Origin: Antitrichia curtipendula
Taxonomy: Eukaryota > Streptophyta > Bryopsida > Hypnales > Leucodontaceae
Assembly (NCBI GenBank): GCA_951230915.1
Contig: OX579633.1
Span: 27,686,574-27,750,573 of the forward strand
Direction: 5' to 3'
Length of the DNA: 64,000 nt
Shown here: in pieces, positions 58,205 to 64,000 of the stretch
Numbering within the stretch: position 1 is the first letter of the stretch
How the letters are laid out: every line of letters begins with the position of its first letter
The notes under the pieces: generated by a model
Seen by the model: only the letters and a program-made list of their open reading frames with translations
Told to the model about the DNA's origin: nothing
The model's database searches: none
Program-made: the position numbers and the translations under genes

Positions 58205-59726
58205 TCATGCAATATCCTTCTTGTCCTTTTCTTCTCTTTTCTTTTTCTCGGATTCCAACTCAACCATCACCTCGTTCTCTACCCTCTTCAGATATGTGAT
58301 GTTACGTTGCCCGAAGCTCTTAAAGTAACCTTGCCTCCAAGCTTTTCTCCACGATTTGGATAAATCAATGTGTTGGTTCAACTGATGCACGCTTTGTTGC
58401 AAATTCTCTTCCAACGAGAGACAAGTAGCTAACTTCTTCTTCAAGTTGGCTACTTCTGCTTGCGGTGTCCCATATAGCTTATCTACATCTTGGGCATCGA
58501 ATTCGGAGACACGATCAAGAGGGGCCTGATCCCCGATTTCGGTCAGGTGAATTATCCTTGACCGTCCTTCCTCCACACTTCTCTTTGCAGTAATGTACCG
58601 ATCTTCTTCCATCCTGCAATCTTCTATAATTTTAGAAAGCCGAGCCTTGGCTTCCTCACTGCTGCCAGCGCTAGGCCCTCCGTCTGGACCACCGGAAAAT
58701 TCCCGGTAAAATGCCTCCAGGTCTGCTATCTCTTTAGCTTGTACGGCCAAACGGGTTTGCCCACTTTCAATTTTTGCTTGGAGGGTGGACACATATTCAC
58801 CATCAAAAGTTTCCAGTCTTCTTTTTGTAATTTTGACATGCTTCCTCTGTCCTTGCCAAATCTTCAAGAAGCTGATGAAGTTTCTCTTTGTAAAACTGTT
58901 TTTTGGCTTTCGTGGTATCTCGACGATAGGAACCTTCAACGTGTTCTTCCATTGCCGGTACTTCTTCCACCCAAGGCAATGCCAACAAAGGCGGCACCAC
59001 CTCCTCCTCCTCTATTTTGATCTCTCCATCCAGTCTATCAAGTGCTTCTATTTGGATGCATGCGAACACATGTTGCAATACTTCATCGTTTTCGGGATAA
59101 TGAACCTGAAGTGGGATAACATCCAATGGGATTACTTCCATTGCATCCATAGGAGCGCCCGAGGTAAGTTCTTCATCCGAGCTTTCTTCGCTAGCTGAAC
59201 TCGCATGAGTTGACCACACGTATTCTTCATCCGCCACCCCTGTTTGGATCAACTTCTTCTTTCCTAGCCCGTCCCATGGATTAGCGGAGGGACCCGCCCT
59301 CGGAATGTCTTTGGCTCTTGGAATGGTGATAAGCTTCGATGCCTTGACGGTAGTCCAATCTACCGTTCGCGCCAAGACTAGCTCTGCATACACCATTTGA
59401 CAAATGAACAACGGGACCTCGCTCCTGACCAATGTTCGTGTGTTGTACAAATGTTGATGCACTTCGATACAACGTTGCACAAATGCGACATCCTTGCAGT
59501 AATGTAGATTTGCAGCATTCATCTTTAGATGCAACTTGTGTCGATGAAGAGGGAATAGCTTGTCTATATGGCACCACTCCACAAACTTCTTGCAAATCAC
59601 CATTGTCCAATCTCCGTTGATTCGATCCCAATCTTGAAATGCCACAACCCCTAGATTAAGAAGAATGCGACGGTTTCTATGTTGGCTATCTCCTTTCTTC
59701 TTAATCTTTTTTGTGTTAGCGTCCAT
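58205..59726 (-). pseudogene. hAT-2 cargo protein, homologue of the hAT-1 coiled-coil gene
   Basis: It starts MDANTKKIKKK (59,726). Residues about 15-140 match the hAT-1 protein: QHRNRRILLNL, VAFQDWDR, FVEWCHIDKLFPLHRH, QRCIEVHQHLY, YAELVLARTVDWTTVK. An acidic middle follows, then a coiled coil (YKEKLHQLLEDLART). Near 58,819-58,826, at a run of A/T in 'cttctttttg', the frame shifts and continues about 200 codons as coiled coil (YVSTLQAKIESGQ, LKKKLATCLSLEENLQ), ending REEKDKKDIA. No RING finger is present, so the C-terminal halves of the two homologues differ. The conserved N-terminal domain is unidentified. A GC array lies upstream. Confidence 0.75.
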
Positions 59727-59924
59727 CGTGGATGATTTCAACCTTGGGAACTCCACCAAAAAATGGATAGTTCGGTGACGCAAATTTGGTAGCAATTACA
59801 AGCCCCAAAATCCCAGAACACGAGCACGCATTCAGCCGCTCTGAGACGGATGAAAGACAGTGCACAGCGCTGGAATCAAAAGTGATGAGAATGGGAGGGG
59901 GCGACTTCTTATGTACCTGAAGTC

Positions 59925-60300
59925 GCGCAGGGCGAGTACGGATCCGGGCGCGTTTGCAAGAGGGGCGACCACGGGTCCAGGGCAACCGCGGGTTCAGGTC
60001 GACCGCGGATTCAGGAGGGAAGAAATTCAAGTTTTGAATTTCATGGACTTCAAGGCCTGGGCGACCGCGGGTGAGACGACTGCGGGTCCGAGAGGGAGGG
60101 AAAATTCAAGTTTCAAATTCACAGAATCCAAGTTAGGGGCGACCGCAGGTAGGGCGACCTCAGGTCTAGGAAGGAGGGAAATTCAAATTTCAAATTCCCA
60201 GAATCCAAGGCAGGGGCGACCGCGGGTGGGGCGACCTCAGGTCCAGGAAGGAGGGAAATTCAAGTTTGAAATTCATGGAATCCAAGGCATGGTGACCATG
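59925..60300 (-). repeat. hAT-2 GC promoter array upstream of the cargo gene
   Basis: About ten GGGCGACCGCGGGT-type units, several embedded in a longer repeat 'gggaaattcaagtttgaaat' plus 'tccaaggca', positioned about 200 bp upstream of the minus-strand cargo ATG. Confidence 0.85.
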
Positions 60301-60309
60301 GGTAGAGAG

Positions 60310-60638
60310 ATCAAAATCTTTCACTTCCTAAATCTGATTTTGGAAGCTCATGGTACACTTTGAAATGAATTTTGAGAAAAACATGTCAACTACCACAATT
60401 AAAAATTTAGTAAGGTTCTACAAGACCACTAAGATTTTTCATCACCAAAATGTGGAAGATAGGCCATGTGGGGTCTAATGGATGGAGGTTTAGTAAATCC
60501 ATTCCTCATTTTATTACTTTCTCCTCCACCATTCATGTTAGTCATGTACCATTTACTTCATTTTATTCAAAATTACATATAAAGGGAAAGGCCGTTGAAT
60601 TGAAAAAAATTCACAATGAAAAATAAAATATGGATGTC
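60310..60638. repeat. 329-bp direct repeat, copy 1
   Basis: Near-identical to 61,391-61,719, 1,081 bp away; starts 'atcaaaatctttcacttcct' and ends 'ggatgtc'. Only scattered differences. The sequence between the copies is AT-rich and non-coding. Confidence 0.9.
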
Positions 60639-61390
60639 ACTTCTATATATTTAGGTGACTTCTTCATAAAGAAGCAAAAGAAGTGGGATTACATAACTCT
60701 AGGCATGGCATACAAAATTAATAAACTTGGTATTAGGGTCTAGGGTCTAGGGTTTGAGAAGACCTTTTACATTGCATCAAATTATAATTCACTATTGACA
60801 TTGTATTACTTCGCTATTCACTTGTACATGCCTTAGGCCTTTTCAGATCTTCTTTGAATTTGCTCTAAATTTATTCTAAACCAATGTTAGAAAACATTTT
60901 TATCAAATTTAGTTAACTCATGGCCATACGAATCCCAAATTGCACGTATAAGAGATCACGTAAAAAAAGGAAATACAACAATATCACTTATGGGTTGAAG
61001 GATTATAAGGTTTGATGAAGAGGTTGTCACTTCTCACCTACATGAAATTGATTTGAAGCCTTCTAAACTTGGTATCACATTTCAAAACTACAATCTTAAT
61101 CATCCCAAATATATGAGTTTAAAGGGCATAACATGCATAACCCCAATCAATTAGTGTCTTCTTAAAATAATTTCTCTTCATTTATTTCCAAATACGTTCT
61201 AATGTGGTATTTTCTTCAAATATTTTTGTCTTTAAGGCTCACTTTCAAGGGGTTCTCTTTTAGTTCAAAAAAGAAATGGGAAACCATAGCTTTAAAAAAT
61301 AAAATTAAAAAAAAAGCATTTACAAGAGCCCTAACCATAGGAAGATAAAAATTTGTTATAGAGCCCCTGTCACAAAACATGAATATGAAG

Positions 61391-61719
61391 ATCAAAATCT
61401 TTCACTTCCTAAATCTGATTTTGAATGCTCATGGTACACTTTGAAATGAATTTTGAAAAAAACATGTCAACTACCACAATTAAAAATTTAGTAAGGTTCT
61501 ACAAGACCACTAAGATTTTTCATCACCAAAATGTGGAAGATAGGCCATGTGGGGTCTAATGGATGGAGGTTTAATAAATCCATTCCCCATTTTATTACTT
61601 TCTCCTCCACCATTCATGTTAGTCATGTACCATTTACTTCATTTTATTCAAAATTACATATAAAGGGAAAGGCCGTTGAATTGGAAAAAATTCACAATGA
61701 AAAATAAAACATGGATGTC
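61391..61719. repeat. 329-bp direct repeat, copy 2
   Basis: Second copy of 60,310-60,638. Similarity stops at 'ggatgtc', where the sequence changes to 'gcagcacagg'. This may be an insertion junction, for example a terminal repeat beginning TGTCGCAGCAC. Confidence 0.9.
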
Positions 61720-63594
61720 GCAGCACAGGATAAGCAATTCCCATGTTATACTCCCAAAAACCACTCTAAAGCATAACAAAGTGACTCTAAAGATCGAACC
61801 CACGAGATTCTGTGAAGTATCTAACTCTATTAACGAACTAAGTCAAGTCAGGGACAACAGTCATCTTTTCCGGTCCTCTTCCTATGACCGTGTAGATTGC
61901 GTTGGAACCCAACTAGGAATTTACCCAACTTATAGTTTATGTTCGATCCAGGGAGGTCTGTCTAATAGGTTCGTTTCTAATTAGTCAATTAGTAGCCTAA
62001 TAGGACACTACAAACACCAAGCAAGAAAGAAAATAGACTCCTTTAACCATATTTAAATATATATATATTTTCCTTACTATTGAAATTTTAATATTCTTAT
62101 TTTTAATTAATTAATTTTTTAACATCCAAAGAGGTTAAGCCGATCTCCCAAATGCCAAGTCGGTCTTTATATTCTTTCCACCAACTTGGTTTCGCACTGG
62201 CACAGGGACTACCACCAAGTCGGGCTGTCCGTCTTCCAACTCGGCTCACCCAGGTGCTCACTGCGCCTGGCTCCTCAGACCTCCGAATTGGAATTTAAAC
62301 TCCACCACCCATTGATTTTGCTTGCTCCCTTGTCATGTCACACTTCATTTTTGCACATGACACATGACAATGCATAACCAAATCGGAAAGCTTGACAGAC
62401 AAGGTTTAAGCTTCACATCTCCGATTTGGAATTTAACTTAACTTTCACAGCACCCACTTTGACTCAACCAAATTGGAACTCCACCAACTTGAATCAATAA
62501 AAACACAATCAATCACTTCTCACTTAACATATCCATCACAGCACCACATTTTGACATAATATTTCCGATTTGTATTTAACCAACTTGGTGACAAATCACC
62601 GTTGATACAACATAAAAGCTCCACAGCTTAATAAAATTCTCAGCGCTCTAAACACTGTTGTAAGCTCTAATTCTAAGTCCTCTCTTCTGATCTCCAATTT
62701 GGACTTAATTCTCTAGTCACTTCATCATCAACTCAAGATTCCAATTTAACACTCAATCTCTTCAACTTCTTCACACTCTGGCGCTCATCTCCGCCAAATA
62801 GGAACTTTCTCCATTGATTAACATTCACTACCCCGATAAATCAAACTTTCACAATTTAGATCATCTCTTTCACTTCCTGCATTAACTTAAACATCCATCT
62901 CCACATTCACTTCTCACTCGACCAATTCCCAATTAGCACCCATTTCTCATCACACCGATATCACCAAACATCTCCGACTCGGACATAGACACAAACATAC
63001 ACATTCATCACAGCACCAACAACCATAACTCAGACACAAGCACATCCAACTTGGACACACACACAACAACAAGAACACGAAATTACACAGCACGATTCGG
63101 CTGGGACACGCACTGGCTCTCTCTCTACAGTGGGTGGAAGTGACCACAAAATCGACAACCAAATAGGAATCCCAAAACTGGCAGTTACCAACTCGGAGAT
63201 AACCAACCTAACAGCTCAGACCCCAACTCGGAACCGCCACACACAACCAAATAGGAACAGAAACAAAACATCCAATTTGGCATCCACATTCATCCACAAC
63301 TCACTGGCAAAACCAATTTGGAATGAGACCCCCTTGAACTCAATCATACCAACTTGGACAAAAACCGCAACCAACTAGCCATTATTAAACCAACTAGGAC
63401 CCACTCAATTAATCAATCTTCACTGGAAAAGGACTCCAATTTGGCTATTTACAAGACAAAACTTCCAAATTGGCACACAAATACACATACAGCCAGTCAA
63501 AAACGTCAAAAACACATACTAAAAAACTAAGAAAAATAGAAGAAACACCTATCTACAGAGCCCCACACTGATTTGTTTGCGTCCCCGCCAAACT
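61720..63594. repeat. Possible retroelement terminal region with a dispersed CCAANTNGGA motif
   Basis: No long coding frame. From about 62,120 to 63,480 more than twenty degenerate copies of a ten-base motif occur (CCAACTCGGA, CCAATTTGGA, CAACTAGGAC, CCAAATAGGA and relatives). A B-box-like 'gatcgaaccc' lies near 61,795. The region could be a long terminal repeat of a retrotransposon running on the minus strand; neither PBS nor polypurine tract was established. Confidence 0.35.
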
Positions 63595-64000
63595 CTATTT
63601 CCTCAACTTGAACGTGCGAGCCACCCCATGCTTAAGAGGAAGCAATTGCCTAGTCGTAGGATTCCCCACCGCCTCTCGGAACCTCTTTGCCAAAATAGCA
63701 CGCTCTTTCCAAATCAGCACTTGATTATCATAAAACTGAAACACCGGACCACAACGAGTCCCCAACTCCACACACGCATCTAAAATCATAACATTATGAG
63801 CACCTGGTAAAAATTGAGTCACACACATCAGTTCTAATAACCTCATCCGCTTCGCCGAATGGTAATGAATCTTGGAAAAAATCTCCATGTCGGTACTAAG
63901 ACGCGCCCCCACTCGGTAATCAACCACAAATTGGTACTCCTTGCACCAACTCGCCAATATCGTCGCAAAGATGCTAGCCTTGAAGCACACGGGATCCTTG
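63595..64000 (-). CDS. Unidentified partial ORF running off the window
   Basis: The minus-strand frame is open from the window edge to a stop at 63,595, about 134 codons without internal stops. It contains WCKEYQFVVDYRVG, KIHYHSAKRMRLLEL, VMILDACVELGTRCGP and LIWKERAILAKRFREAVG. I do not recognise the family. Composition and length suggest a real coding frame; its place beside a possible terminal repeat suggests a retroelement protein, but this is inference. Confidence 0.4.
   Translation of the reverse strand, partial: KDPVCFKASIFATILASWCKEYQFVVDYRVGARLSTDMEIFSKIHYHSAKRMRLLELMCVTQFLPGAHNVMILDACVELGTRCGPVFQFYDNQVLIWKERAILAKRFREAVGNPTTRQLLPLKHGVARTFKLRK

Larger units (their letters stand above)
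51815..60312. mobile_element. hAT-2: second large hAT transposon, left end and interior
   Basis: It begins CAGGGTTGTC, the same start as hAT-1, inside the piggyBac transposase; the adjacent 8 bp are ATCCTATG. It contains a GC-rich array (52,015-52,320), a transposase gene, a second array (56,325-56,500), a piggyBac-like miniature copy, a homologue of the hAT-1 coiled-coil gene, and a third array (59,925-60,300). No matching right terminus or second ATCCTATG copy was found, so the listed end is only the last array; the true end may lie beyond 64,000 or be lost. Confidence 0.75.

Noticed and set aside
60310..61719. LTR retrotransposon with 329-bp repeats as LTRs
   Set aside because: The repeats do not start TG and end CA, and the 750-bp interior has no gag/pol, primer site or polypurine tract.

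Overview
The window is nuclear DNA from a land plant. It is AT-rich and intron-bearing, with canonical GT..AG junctions, and it is dominated by nested DNA transposons of the hAT, CACTA (En/Spm), Tc1/mariner and piggyBac classes. The host material visible is small and decayed: WD40 exons of a PRP19/MAC3-type splicing factor and an exon of a thaumatin-like protein. Element density and size suggest a large genome such as a gymnosperm; this is inferred, not proven. No ribosomal RNA, canonical tRNA, CRISPR or prokaryotic feature was seen.

Left part (1-15,600). Diverged tandem repeats are followed by a hAT (DUF4371-type) transposase pseudogene on the minus strand (3,142-6,590). It is split by a clean 1.24-kb CACTA-like element with 14-bp perfect terminal repeats and a 3-bp target duplication; that element carries a tRNA-derived SINE-like head and a large inverted repeat. 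Next come a thaumatin-like fragment, a piggyBac-like miniature element, a decayed four-exon gene for a putative 2-oxoglutarate/Fe(II) dioxygenase with N-terminal zinc fingers (11,573-13,297), two hairpin repeats, and the PRP19-like pseudogene.

Centre (15,624-34,864). A non-autonomous CACTA element of about 1.9 kb lies within the PRP19 pseudogene, whose next exon reappears at 35,466. Inside the CACTA element sits a 17.3-kb hAT element (16,092-33,389), with termini CA(T/G)GGTTGTCATA and 8-bp duplication ATTTTGGG. This element ('hAT-1') carries its own BED/DUF659 transposase (now with a frameshift and a nonsense codon), an intact protein-kinase gene, and a coiled-coil/RING-H2 gene split by one TAG. 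The genes are preceded by tandem arrays of a GC-rich unit (core GGAGTCCCCGCCC) and a TATA box, and the same unit forms arrays just inside both element ends. A Tc1/mariner copy has inserted in one array.

Right part (36,300-64,000). A decayed multi-exon CACTA TNP2-type transposase (36,358-42,179), further copies of the piggyBac-like miniature family, and an unassigned decayed multi-exon ORF lead to a piggyBac element (49,662-51,814). That element is interrupted by a second, related large hAT element ('hAT-2', starting CAGGGTTGTC at 51,815; its right end is not found here). hAT-2 carries a homologous transposase and a homologue of the hAT-1 coiled-coil protein, with its own variant GC-rich arrays (core GGGCGACNNCGGGT) at the corresponding places. 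The two elements therefore define a family of large, cargo-bearing hAT transposons in which subterminal arrays and promoter arrays share one motif. The window ends in a possible retroelement region with an open, unidentified partial ORF.
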